Source of the DNA: an uncultured Opitutaceae bacterium
GTDB taxonomy: Bacteria > Verrucomicrobiota > Verrucomicrobiia > Opitutales > Opitutaceae
Direction: 5' to 3'
DNA: 64,000 nt
NCBI GenBank assembly: GCA_937902925.1
Contig: CALFNN010000104.1
Span: forward strand, 124,001-188,000
Each line of letters starts with the position of its first letter. The first letter of the stretch is position 1. Position numbers and translations under genes: made by a program. Below the pieces are notes generated by a model. The model saw only the letters and a list, made by a program, of their open reading frames with translations. It was not told where the DNA came from and searched no databases. Positions 25,357 to 34,561 of this stretch are shown piece by piece.

Positions 25357-25466
25357 GATCGGACGCGTTTCCCAGCTAACCATCGCCGCCGCCGGCAAGG
25401 CGAGCCTGATGTCGGCACCCGCGCTTCGGCCTCGCGTTCCACCGGCGCCGCCGGCTACTTCGGGGC

Positions 25467-25988
<522 letters not shown>

Positions 25989-26007
25989 CGCCGGCGCGCC
26001 GGGCGCC

Positions 26008-26046
26008 GATCCGGCCCGGGGATTCCACCTCCGGCCGGGCCCGATC
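26008..26046. terminator. Hairpin without T-run between convergent genes
   Basis: Arms GATCCGGCCCGG (26008-26019) and CCGGGCCCGATC (26035-26046) pair over 12 bases with one mismatch, loop 15 bases. It lies between the YchJ gene and the convergent coiled-coil gene and has no T-run on either strand, so it may protect mRNA ends or assist Rho-dependent termination. Confidence 0.4.
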
Positions 26047-26099
26047 AGCCGACGGGAACGCGGGACGCCAATTCTCGCTCATCCGCGCCGCGCCGGATG

Positions 26100-26912
26100 T
26101 TATTGCGCCGTCACGGTCACGGGCTTGAAGCCCTCGCTTGCGATCACGACCTTGGCGCCCGGCGCCAAGTCATCCAGCTTGAACGTCCCGCCGGCTTCGA
26201 CCGTGGGCGACTGGGCTGGCGTGTTCCCCGAGTCGGTGACCTGGAGATTCAGTTTCAGCGAATCGGCACCCGTGTTCTTGATCTGCAGCGTGAATTTGCC
26301 GCTCCAGAAGGATTTGTTGAAATCCGTCGTCACCGGCAGCTCGCGCGTCGCTTCCGCCGGCGTCATCGCCTTGGCGCTTTCTTCCTTCGCTTTCGCGAGC
26401 TGGGCCTTGAGGTCGTCGACCTGGCCCCGGGCGCCGGCCAGTTCCTTGTTCAAACCGGACGACTTCTCGGTGGCTTGGGTGAGCTGGGCCTGCAGGTCGG
26501 TCGACTGTGCCTGCGCTTTTTCCTGCGCGGACTTCAGGTCCGCCTGGGCCTGGGTCAGTTGCGCCTGCAAACCGGACTCGCGCTCCCCGGCACTTTTCAC
26601 TTGCGCCTGCAAGTCAGCCTGCTGGGCCTTGCCCTGATCCACCATTCCACGGAGCTGCTTGACGCTGGTGTCCGACTTGGCGAGGTCGTCCTTCGTGGTG
26701 GCGGCCTCGGAATTGGCGCGGTCCAGCTGCGCCCGGAGATCGGCGGTGGCCGCCGACTGCTCGCGAAGCTTGAAGCCGAGGAACACCGCCGCCGCCGCGA
26801 GGACGAGGCTGATGACGCCAAGGCTGATGGAGGCGGTGCGACGTTTGATGCGCTGCTCCGGCATGTGATAGTGCAGGGCGTCGGGAGAATCGTGATGAAT
26901 TGCTTCAGACAT
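26100..26912 (-). CDS. Membrane-anchored coiled-coil protein
   Basis: This 270-residue protein has a cytoplasmic N-terminus (MSEAIHHDSPDALHYH) with a basic patch RIKRRTAS. One transmembrane helix follows (ISLGVISLVLAAAAVFLGF, about residues 30-48). A long Ala/Gln/Leu-rich coiled coil (about 50-190) has heptads such as LQAQLTQAQADLKSAQEK repeated. The C-terminal part is a small beta domain (KFTLQIKNTG, LKLNLQVTDSG, VVIASEGFKPVTV). It would span the periplasm from an inner-membrane anchor. The ATG at 26912 was preferred to an upstream ATG at 26975. No partner can be named. Confidence 0.82.
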   Translation of the reverse strand: MSEAIHHDSPDALHYHMPEQRIKRRTASISLGVISLVLAAAAVFLGFKLREQSAATADLRAQLDRANSEAATTKDDLAKSDTSVKQLRGMVDQGKAQQADLQAQVKSAGERESGLQAQLTQAQADLKSAQEKAQAQSTDLQAQLTQATEKSSGLNKELAGARGQVDDLKAQLAKAKEESAKAMTPAEATRELPVTTDFNKSFWSGKFTLQIKNTGADSLKLNLQVTDSGNTPAQSPTVEAGGTFKLDDLAPGAKVVIASEGFKPVTVTAQ

Positions 26913-27068
26913 GGTTAATGGAGGGTTTGGGCGCCGGTAGACCGCAGTCCCTTCAAAGAGTGCGCCATAAACCACCGATTGCCGCGCCGCGAGGGTGGGT
27001 TCTTGACCCCATCCCCACGGCCCCGAGTGGTGGAGCGAACAATATCCTGACGGAAGTTTCAGGAATTC

Positions 27069-27194
27069 TCAGCCGCGTCCGTGGCGTCGGTGGAAGCCAA
27101 CCGCTCCCACGAGCGCCCTGGCTCCGCCGATCACGGCGCCGGCCGAAGGTTCAGGGATGGCGCTTGCGACAATCGGGATGCCGTTGAACTCCGC
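27069..27194 (-). pseudogene. Orphan PEP-CTERM sorting tail, remnant of an exported protein
   Basis: The complement encodes AEFNGIPIVASAIPEPSAG followed by a hydrophobic segment (AVIGGARALVGAVGF) and a basic end HRRHGRG, then a stop. This is a complete PEP-CTERM signal (Pro-Glu-Pro at 27155-27147, hydrophobic stretch, Arg cluster) as used for exosortase-dependent sorting. The frame upstream is open only to about 27317, inside the end of the next gene, and encodes no passenger. It is therefore probably the decayed end of a lost gene. The rest of 26913-27301 holds nothing else I can support. Confidence 0.6.
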
Positions 27195-27301
27195 CTCATG
27201 TCCGCCGTGGCGGGTTCGGTTCAGCCCAACGCACAATCCGCGACACCACCGAGCGCCATGCATTGGTCGCAGCGCAAAGACGTCCCGGCACGGCGCCGCG
27301 T

Positions 27302-29545
27302 CTACTTTAGAATCTCATAGAGACTCGCGTGATCGTCGGTCCACAGCACGACGGGGGGCGGCTGCTTCGGCACGGCGTCGGCGGCGTCCTTGATCTCGTC
27401 GCTGGCGAGAAGCGCCTCGTTCTTCGACACGAGAATCCACGTCGAAGCATAGGCCCACCAGTCGAGCTCGTCGTCCGAGATGCTGACCGCCTTCAACCCG
27501 AACTCACCCGCGAGCGTGTCGACCACCGGCTCGAGGTCGAGGTAACGATTGGAGATGTGCACGGCGAGCACGCCATCGGGCTTCAATTCCCTCAGGTAGA
27601 TCGCAACCGCCTCCCGCGTCAGCAAGTGGACGGGGATCGCGTCGCTGCTGAACGCATCCAGCGCGAGCACGTCGAACTGCTGCGAATGGGCCGCCGCCAG
27701 TTCGCGCTCCATCGACAACCGCGCGTCGCCCATGATCACGTCGACCCTGGCCGGGCAGTTCTTGAGATAGGTGAACGGATCGTGGGCGAGACGCTGCACC
27801 GCGGAGTTGATCTCGTAGATCCGCAGGTAGTCCCCCGCCCTGCCGTAGGAGGCGAGTGTCCCGGTCCCGAGGCCGACCAAGCCGATCCGCCGCCCGCGAT
27901 CCGCCGGCAAGGCACGGATCGCCAGTCCGACCCCGCTATGCACGCCGTAATAGGTCGTCGCGAGGCCGGCCTTGTCGGCGTCGACGAATTGCAGGCCGTG
28001 CGTCGTCGCCCCGTGCATCAGCAACCGGTAGTGTTCCGAGGGCTCGTCGGGGAAATAGTCGAAGACCTTGAGCGCGCCGTAGAAATTCCGCGACGCGCGG
28101 ACGATCTTGGCATCGCGGTCCCCATGCGACTGCACCACGAAAATCGCCCCGATGCCGGCCACGGCGAGCATCACCAACCCGGCCATGCGCGGCTGCCATT
28201 CGCGCTCGACGGCCCACCGCCGGATATCCACCAGGCAGACGATCAATGCGGCGAGCGCAACGGCGATCAGCCCGGCATTCACGCCATAGAATGTGACGAA
28301 CTCGTCGAGCACGCCCTTGCTGTGCCGGCCCTGGGCGCGGATCAACGGCACGATCAGTGTTCCGATCATCGCCCCCGCCCCCATGCCGCGCGCCAGCGCC
28401 CGGCTGTGCTGGCGGATCGCCACCGCGGCCAGCGCGAGGGCGAGCAACCACAGGCCGATCTGCAGCTCGTGAAAATCGTCGAACACCGCCGGGGCCACGA
28501 CTGCCACGAGCACGCCGCCGAGCGCCCCGCCCGCGGCGATGAAGAGATAGAAGGCCGTCAGTTCGCCGACCGCCGGCTTGAGCCGGTAGAGCTCGCCGTG
28601 GCAGACCATGCACGCGACGAACAGCGCCGTGGAGTAACCCGCGACCTGGAGCCAGAGCGGCGCCGCCGTGCCGGTGTCGAGCAACTGGCAGACGAGCGCC
28701 ACGCCGGCAACAAAGAGCGCGGCGAAGAGCCCCGGCCGATACCAGCGCGCGTGGTCGAAGCACACGATGAACGTCAGCAGGTAGAGCGCGAGCGGCAGCA
28801 CCCACAGGAACGGGATGACCGCGACCTCCTGGCAGAGCTTGTTCGTCGTCGCCAGCAACAGCGCCGACGCGATCGCCGGCAGGCCCAGCCACAGCACCTT
28901 GTCGGACCATGGCGCCGGCGGCGCCGCGGACGTCGCGGCATCCGCCGCCGGTCCGGCGTCGCCAGTGTGCCGCCACCGCCGCACCGCGCAGTAGCCGCAG
29001 CATACCGCGAAGAACCCGAGGCCGCCCGACCACAGCGTCGCCTGGGCGTGCCGCGAGAATTTCACCTCGAAGAGCACCGGATAGCTCAACAACGCGAGCA
29101 GCGAGCCGATGTTCGAAAGCGCATAGAGCCGGTAGGGCGAGACGCCGGGATTCGCCCCGCTGAACCAGTGCTGCATCAGCGGCCCCGTTGCCGACAGCAC
29201 GAAATACGGCAGCCCGATGGTCACCGTCAGCAGGAGCAGGATGTGCCCGACCGGATTGCCGGCCACGTGGGCCTTCCAGCTCTCGGCGGGCACGATCGGC
29301 AGCAGCAGAAGCGCGGCCGCGAGCAGCAGCAGATGGAGGATCGCCTGGCCGCGCGGCTTCAGGCGCGTCGACGAAAAATGCGCGTAAGCGTAGCCGCCGA
29401 GCAACAGCACCTGGAAAAACAGCAGGCAGGTGGTCCACACGCCCGGAGTGCCGCCGAACCACGGCAGCAGGTATTTTCCAATCAGCGGCTGGACCTGAAA
29501 AAGCAGGAAGGCACCCGTGAAGATCGTGAACGCGTAGGGCAGCAT
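27302..29545 (-). CDS. Polytopic membrane protein fused to a spermidine-synthase-like domain
   Basis: This 747-residue protein begins with about 12 to 14 transmembrane helices (roughly residues 1-480), starting MLPYAFTIFTGAFLLFQVQP. A spermine/spermidine-synthase-like methyltransferase-fold domain follows, with IGLVGLGTGTLASYG (nucleotide-type Gly loop), YEINSAV, DVIMGDARLS, DVLALDAFSSDAIP and HISNRYLDLEP. This fusion is known in many bacteria; the product is not proven to be a polyamine and such proteins are often listed only as fused MFS/spermidine synthase. The start at 29545 is the first Met of the first membrane helix. It is divergent from the EF-G-like gene. Confidence 0.88.
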   Translation of the reverse strand: MLPYAFTIFTGAFLLFQVQPLIGKYLLPWFGGTPGVWTTCLLFFQVLLLGGYAYAHFSSTRLKPRGQAILHLLLLAAALLLLPIVPAESWKAHVAGNPVGHILLLLTVTIGLPYFVLSATGPLMQHWFSGANPGVSPYRLYALSNIGSLLALLSYPVLFEVKFSRHAQATLWSGGLGFFAVCCGYCAVRRWRHTGDAGPAADAATSAAPPAPWSDKVLWLGLPAIASALLLATTNKLCQEVAVIPFLWVLPLALYLLTFIVCFDHARWYRPGLFAALFVAGVALVCQLLDTGTAAPLWLQVAGYSTALFVACMVCHGELYRLKPAVGELTAFYLFIAAGGALGGVLVAVVAPAVFDDFHELQIGLWLLALALAAVAIRQHSRALARGMGAGAMIGTLIVPLIRAQGRHSKGVLDEFVTFYGVNAGLIAVALAALIVCLVDIRRWAVEREWQPRMAGLVMLAVAGIGAIFVVQSHGDRDAKIVRASRNFYGALKVFDYFPDEPSEHYRLLMHGATTHGLQFVDADKAGLATTYYGVHSGVGLAIRALPADRGRRIGLVGLGTGTLASYGRAGDYLRIYEINSAVQRLAHDPFTYLKNCPARVDVIMGDARLSMERELAAAHSQQFDVLALDAFSSDAIPVHLLTREAVAIYLRELKPDGVLAVHISNRYLDLEPVVDTLAGEFGLKAVSISDDELDWWAYASTWILVSKNEALLASDEIKDAADAVPKQPPPVVLWTDDHASLYEILK

Positions 29546-29811
29546 GGGAACGGCGGCGAGTCCGCCTCACCTCGCTAGGCGGGCGCACCGCCGAGGGCGA
29601 AACAAAACGTCCGCCGCCCCCGGCCACGCGTTCCCGCGCCTGGCGGGACGGGGAAAACGTCGCGGCGGAAAATGCTTTCCCCGGAGCCGATCCGGGACAA
29701 AATCCGAGTCTAATCTCGCAACCAACGCGGAGGCAGCCACGCCGCTCATCGGTTAGGATGTTCCCCTGATCGCCGCCCGACTCCCGCGGTCCCGCCCTAC
29801 CACTCCCGGTC

Positions 29812-31902
29812 ATGAAAGAATTTGCCTCCCCGGACCTGAGAAACTTTGCGATCCTCGGCCACGCGTCCGCCGGCAAGACCATCCTCTGCGAGGCGATGCT
29901 CGCCTGCGCCGGCCGGATCGGCCGCATGGGCGCCATCGCCGCCGGCACGACGGTCTCCGATTATCACCCGAGCGAGCACCAGCACCAGATTTCGGTCCAC
30001 GCCTCGCTGCTCAACCTCGAGTGGATGAACCGCAAGTTCAACCTGCTCGACTGCCCCGGCTACGCCGACTTCATCAGCGAAGGTCTCGGCGCGCTGCGGG
30101 TCGGCGACTTCGCCTTGGTCGTCATCAACGCCGCCCACGGCCTCGGTGTCGGCACCGACGCCGTCTGGGAATACGCCACGCAATTCGGCCTGCCCAAAAT
30201 GCTCGTCGTGAACGCGCTCGACAAGGCCAACGTCGATTTCGACGCCGTGGTCGGCGACGCCCGCACGCATTTCGGAAAAAATGTCTTTCCCCTCTCCGTT
30301 CCGCTCGACGCCGGCCCCGGCTTCAGCCGGGTGCTCGATGTGATGCGCAACGAGGTCGTCACCTACCAGCCGGGCGGCAACGGCGGCTACACCGAGGCGC
30401 CGCCGACCGGCGAACTCGCCACGCGCGTGCAGGATCTCCACCGCCAGCTCATCGAGTATGTCGCCGAGTCCGACGACTCGCTGATGGAGAAATTTTTCGA
30501 AAAAGGCATCCTCGCCGAGGAGGAGTTCCGCGCCGGGCTGCACCGGGCGATCCAGAACCAGGTCTTCGTGCCGCTCTTCGCCGTCTCGGCGGAGACGAAT
30601 GTCGGCGTCGCCCGGCTGATGGATTTCATCGCCAAGTATGGCTCCTCGCCAATGGACCGCGCGGAAGTCCCCGCGCGGGACGCCAGTGGGATCGCCGGCT
30701 CGGTGCCGCTTACGCAGCCCGAGCCGGCGGTGTATATATTCAAGACGATGAACGAGCCGGGCGTCGGCGAGCTCTCGCTCTTCCGGCTGTTTGCCGGATC
30801 CGTGCGCGCCGGCGACGAGTTGATCAACGGCACGCGGCAGACTGCCGAGCGCCTCGGCCAGCTCTTCGTCCTCAACGGCCACGACCGCACGCCGGTGCAG
30901 GTGCTGCACGCCGGCGACTTGGGCGCCGTGGTCAAACTGCGTTCCTCGCACACGGGCGACACGCTGTGCAGTCCGCGGCTGCCCATCATTCTGCCCAGGG
31001 TCGATTATCCCGCGCCCAACATCCACGGCGCGCTGCGCCTGCGCGCGAAGGGCGACGAGGACAAGCTCGCCGTCGGCCTCGCCACGCTGCACCAGGAGGA
31101 CCCGACGTTCCATTACCGCGTCGACGACGAGATTCACCAGACGATCGTCTCGGGCCAGGGCGAAATTCAACTGCAGGTGATCGTCGAGCGGTTGCTGCGA
31201 CGGTTCGGCGTCAGCGTCGAACTGGAGGAACCGCGGATTCCCTATCGCGAGACGATTCGGGCGAAGGGCGAATCCCGTTACCGGCACAAGAAACAGACCG
31301 GCGGCGCGGGCCAGTTCGCCGAGGTGTGGCTGCGGATCGAACCGGGCCCGCGCGACAGCGGTCTGGTCTTCAAGCAGTCGCTCGTCGGCACCAACGTCGA
31401 CCGCGTGTTCGTGCCGTCCGTCGAGAAAGGCGTCCGCACGGTCTGCACCGAGGGCATCCTCGCCGGCTATCGCGTGACCGACGTGAAGGCGGATTTCTAC
31501 GACGGCAAGATGCATCCGGTGGACTCGAAGGACATCGCGTTCCAGGTCGCCGGCTATCACGCGTTCAAGGAGGCGTTTCAGGCCGCGGTGCCCTGCCTGC
31601 TGGAACCGATCTACACGGTGAGCGTGACGGTGCCCGAGGAATATCTCGGCGCCGTGATGGGCGACCTTTCGTCGCGCCGCGGGCACATCCTCGGCGTCGA
31701 CATCGACGGCCACTTCCAAGTCGTCCGCGCCCAGGTGCCGCAGAAGGAACTCTACCACTACAGCACGATTGTCCGGTCGCTCACCAGCGGCCGCGGGCGG
31801 CACGCCGAGAATTTCAGCCACTACGCCGAGGTGCCGGCCGAGTTCGCCCAAAAACTCCTCGCCGAGGCGAAGGCCCGGCGCGAGACCGGCAACGGCAAGT
31901 GA
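29812..31902 (+). CDS. Elongation factor G-like GTPase
   Basis: This 696-residue translational GTPase is of the EF-G family and is full length. It has G1 GHASAGKT (16-23), switch I GTTVSDYHPSE, G3 DCPGYADF (80-87) where canonical EF-G has DTPGHVDF, and G4 NALD (134-137) where NKxD is usual. The central domain contains KFFEKGILAEEEF, and the C-terminal domains IV and V include KKQTGGAGQFAEVWL and GAVMGDLSSRRGHILG. These differences mark a secondary EF-G-like paralogue (FusA2 type) rather than the housekeeping factor of the str operon. The missing G4 Lys could alter guanine-nucleotide use. It is followed 35 bases later by a small gene, probably in the same unit. Confidence 0.9.
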   Translation: MKEFASPDLRNFAILGHASAGKTILCEAMLACAGRIGRMGAIAAGTTVSDYHPSEHQHQISVHASLLNLEWMNRKFNLLDCPGYADFISEGLGALRVGDFALVVINAAHGLGVGTDAVWEYATQFGLPKMLVVNALDKANVDFDAVVGDARTHFGKNVFPLSVPLDAGPGFSRVLDVMRNEVVTYQPGGNGGYTEAPPTGELATRVQDLHRQLIEYVAESDDSLMEKFFEKGILAEEEFRAGLHRAIQNQVFVPLFAVSAETNVGVARLMDFIAKYGSSPMDRAEVPARDASGIAGSVPLTQPEPAVYIFKTMNEPGVGELSLFRLFAGSVRAGDELINGTRQTAERLGQLFVLNGHDRTPVQVLHAGDLGAVVKLRSSHTGDTLCSPRLPIILPRVDYPAPNIHGALRLRAKGDEDKLAVGLATLHQEDPTFHYRVDDEIHQTIVSGQGEIQLQVIVERLLRRFGVSVELEEPRIPYRETIRAKGESRYRHKKQTGGAGQFAEVWLRIEPGPRDSGLVFKQSLVGTNVDRVFVPSVEKGVRTVCTEGILAGYRVTDVKADFYDGKMHPVDSKDIAFQVAGYHAFKEAFQAAVPCLLEPIYTVSVTVPEEYLGAVMGDLSSRRGHILGVDIDGHFQVVRAQVPQKELYHYSTIVRSLTSGRGRHAENFSHYAEVPAEFAQKLLAEAKARRETGNGK

Positions 31903-31937
31903 GCCTTCCGCCTTCCCAACCTGTTTCCCATCCCATC

Positions 31938-32162
31938 ATGACAACTTGGAAAATTGAAATTACCGAGCCGCACAGCGGCGAACTGGGCGAGGCGATCCTC
32001 CACGAGGATCACGGCTTCACCATGGAAGAATACACCTACGAGGCCGGCCACAAGATCGAGGTGGCCGTGCACGATATCCACGATCCGCACTGGCACATCT
32101 TCACCGACCTCGATTCAGGTCATCGCTTCAAGATCCCGCCGGAAAAATACCGGAAGGTTTGA
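31938..32162 (+). CDS. Small His-rich protein, unknown function
   Basis: This 74-residue acidic protein has no signal or membrane segment. It reads MTTWKIEITEPHSGELGEA at the start, then GFTMEEYTYEAGHKIEVAV and a cluster of His (VHDIHDPHWHIF and SGHRFKIP near the end). The mix of short beta-strand-like segments suggests a small folded domain that may bind metal. The gene is downstream of the EF-G-like gene on the same strand and is convergent with GH51. I do not recognise the family. Confidence 0.65.
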   Translation: MTTWKIEITEPHSGELGEAILHEDHGFTMEEYTYEAGHKIEVAVHDIHDPHWHIFTDLDSGHRFKIPPEKYRKV

Positions 32163-32216
32163 CGCGTCCGCGGGCGCGAAACGGCCAGCGCGGGCCGGGC
32201 CTCCGGAAGCGGCGGC

Positions 32217-34217
32217 TCAGCGTGGCGGCAGCTCGAGGACGGTGACCGAATACGGCGCGAGCTCGCGCGTGAAAGTGGAACCGAGCCCGGTGAGCGGCAT
32301 CGTCACCGGCACGACCTTGGCCGGCTCCGTGATCGAGTTGGTGTCGGTGGGACTGGTGGAGGTCAGCACGATCGCGGCCCCCTTCGACGCAATCGATGCT
32401 CCGCCCGAAAGCTCGACCTGCACCGTCTGCGGCGTGGCGACGGAGTTGACGAGCTTGAGGTAGATCGTGCCCTTCGCCGAGTCGCGGGTCGCGACGTAGT
32501 AAATCGCGGGCACCTGCTTCGGTGCCGGCGGCGCCTTGGCATTCCGGCCGGCGGGCGGTTGCCATTCGCGAGTGGGATTATTTTCGGCGCTGGCTGCGAG
32601 CACGACGTCGCCATGATGCGAACTGAACATCTGCTGCGCATAGTAGGACGGCGAGCCGTAGCTATGCAGCGCGTTATAGCCGATCAAATCGCTCGGCCAC
32701 TGCATGCCGCCCGGGTTCACGTTCACGAAGAACGGCGCATACGAATGCATCACGACGAGGTCGGAATTGCGCTCCATGCCGGTCATCCACGCGGCATCGC
32801 CGATCGCGGCGAGCAGATTCGGCGTGGGCGTGCCGATGCGCGTGGCCCATTCGCCCACGAAAATCTTCGGGCCGGCGCGATCGTAGCTGTCGTAGTGCGT
32901 GGCGTCCGCCTCGAACACCTCCGCCTGCCGCGGATAAAAATGCTCGTCCAGGACATCCATCGCGTGGCCCTTGACCTTGGTCGTGGCGATGATCTGGAGC
33001 CGGGGATACTTCGGTTTGATGGCGTCGTAGAACTGCGCGTAGCGCCCATCGTAGGTGCCGGGCCCGCGGCGGGTGTCGAAGAAGTCCTCGTTGCCGATCT
33101 CGACGTAGGTGAGCTTGAACGGCGCCGGATGGCCGTCCTTCGCCCGGCGGGCACCCCAGGTCGTGGACGTGTCGCCGGCGATGTATTCGATCTCCTCCAG
33201 CGCCTCCTGCACAAACGGCTCCAGCGCCGGCCCCGGCTGCGTCGGCACGCCGCCGAGCGTAAAGCCTGCGAAGACCCCGACCACCGGCTCCATGTTCAAA
33301 TCCTCGCACCACTCGAGAAACTCGAGCAGGCCCATGCCGTCGGACGACCGGTAGCGCCACGCGTCGTCGAGATGCCCGGGTCGCTCCGCGAGATCGCCCA
33401 GCGTCCGCTTCCAGTCGAAGCGCGTGGCAAGCGTGCGGCCCTGGAGATAGTTGCCGCCCGGAAACCGCAGGAACGACGGCTTCATGTCGGCGAGCAGTTG
33501 CATGATGTCGGGACGGTTGCCGTTGGGGCGGTTGTGCCACGTCGGCGGAAAGAGCGAGACGAGGTCGAGCCACACGGTGCCGGTGCTGCCGGCGGCGATG
33601 ACGAGCCGGGTGTCCGCGGTCTCGGAAATTTTCCCGGTCGTCAGCGTCGCGGTATATTTCTTCCACTGTTCGCCGAGCCCGGAAACCGGCGCGCTCGCGT
33701 AGACGGTCGCCCCGTCGCTGCTCTCGATACTGACGGTCAACGCCCCGGAGAAGCCGGTCGCCGCCTTCGCGTAGAACGAGGCGCGGTAGGTCGTCGCGGG
33801 TCTCACGGGGATGCCCCAGAATCCGTCGTTGGCCACGCCGACGCGCGAGCCGGCGGGCGCCGCGGTCACGTCGAGCCTGAGGCTTACGGGCAGCACTGAA
33901 TTAAGCGGTTGCCCGCGGTCGAGCGCGATCGCGCCCGTGCCGCCCTTGTCCTGCACCGTCGACCAATGCACCGGCTCCTCGGCCCCGTCCTGAAACGTGC
34001 GGTTGCGGACCAGTTCGGCATAAAGCCCGCCATCGTAGGAATAGTTGATCTCCTCGGTCATCAGTCCGTAGAGCGTCGGGCTGACCTGCGCCACGACCTT
34101 GGCCGCGTCGATGTGCAGGACGATGGGGCCGGAAGGCGCGGCCATCTGGGCGAAAGCGCCAGTCGTGAGGATCGAGGCGACCAAGAGAGCGAGGGGCACG
34201 AAGAAACGTTTGTTCAT
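32217..34217 (-). CDS. GH51 alpha-L-arabinofuranosidase, exported
   Basis: This 666-residue secreted enzyme would release terminal alpha-L-arabinofuranosyl residues from arabinan or arabinoxylan side chains. A signal peptide (NKRFFVPLALLVASILTTGAFAQ) is followed by a CBM4_9-like beta-sandwich (about residues 100-225) inserted near the N-terminus. The TIM barrel then contains RFPGGNYLQG, the acid/base Glu377 in YVEIGNED and the nucleophile Glu456 in FVGEWAT. A C-terminal beta domain ends the protein. Met at 34217 begins the signal; two further ATGs at 34223 and 34235 are in frame. Together with the GH43 genes it fits attack on pectic arabinan. Confidence 0.93.
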   Translation of the reverse strand: MNKRFFVPLALLVASILTTGAFAQMAAPSGPIVLHIDAAKVVAQVSPTLYGLMTEEINYSYDGGLYAELVRNRTFQDGAEEPVHWSTVQDKGGTGAIALDRGQPLNSVLPVSLRLDVTAAPAGSRVGVANDGFWGIPVRPATTYRASFYAKAATGFSGALTVSIESSDGATVYASAPVSGLGEQWKKYTATLTTGKISETADTRLVIAAGSTGTVWLDLVSLFPPTWHNRPNGNRPDIMQLLADMKPSFLRFPGGNYLQGRTLATRFDWKRTLGDLAERPGHLDDAWRYRSSDGMGLLEFLEWCEDLNMEPVVGVFAGFTLGGVPTQPGPALEPFVQEALEEIEYIAGDTSTTWGARRAKDGHPAPFKLTYVEIGNEDFFDTRRGPGTYDGRYAQFYDAIKPKYPRLQIIATTKVKGHAMDVLDEHFYPRQAEVFEADATHYDSYDRAGPKIFVGEWATRIGTPTPNLLAAIGDAAWMTGMERNSDLVVMHSYAPFFVNVNPGGMQWPSDLIGYNALHSYGSPSYYAQQMFSSHHGDVVLAASAENNPTREWQPPAGRNAKAPPAPKQVPAIYYVATRDSAKGTIYLKLVNSVATPQTVQVELSGGASIASKGAAIVLTSTSPTDTNSITEPAKVVPVTMPLTGLGSTFTRELAPYSVTVLELPPR

Positions 34218-34561
34218 GGGCATGCGGGGTGACACCTGCGATCGATTGAGCGTGAAAAACGACGGGGGTCAACCCAGCCACGATCCCTGCCGGCTTCGAA
34301 ACCCCGCCGGCGAATCTCGCTAAAAAATACGCGCCGGGCACTCTAAGAGTGCCCGGCGCGCTACACCAAGAACGCACCACCAGGAACCTACTACCGGAGG
34401 TGCGAACTAATTGTTTTCCGGCGACGATCCCAACTTGGCGCAGGTGCGCGCGGGTTTGAAGCAAACGCGGCTGACATTTCTGTCAGGGACGGACGCGGCG
34501 CGAACCGTCTCTTGCCTCACTCCGGTTGCGCCGGGACAACTTCCGCGCGCGGCGAAAAATA
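34218..34561. other. Intergenic region with terminator and possible small RNA
   Basis: Between the GH51 start and the GH43 stop no protein-coding gene is seen. The region holds a strong terminator (34322-34360) and an inverted repeat, CTGACA-TTTC-TGTCAG, at 34471-34486. The terminator lies about 200 bases past the GH43 stop, leaving a 200-base interval (34361-34561) that could be a long 3' end or an independent small RNA. Promoter elements could not be placed convincingly. Confidence 0.35.
34322..34360 (-). terminator. Strong rho-independent terminator
   Basis: A 15-bp perfect stem (34330-34344 with 34346-34360, arms beginning CGCGCCGGGCACTCT) is followed on the minus strand by TATTTTTTA (34322-34329). 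It would stop minus-strand transcription from the GH43 gene or from a small RNA in the gap. Confidence 0.85.

Noticed and set aside
27329-29578. 749-codon plus-strand open frame antisense to the spermidine-synthase-like gene
   Set aside because: The composition is Arg/His/Gln-rich without domains; it is the complement frame of a real gene, a common effect in GC-rich DNA.
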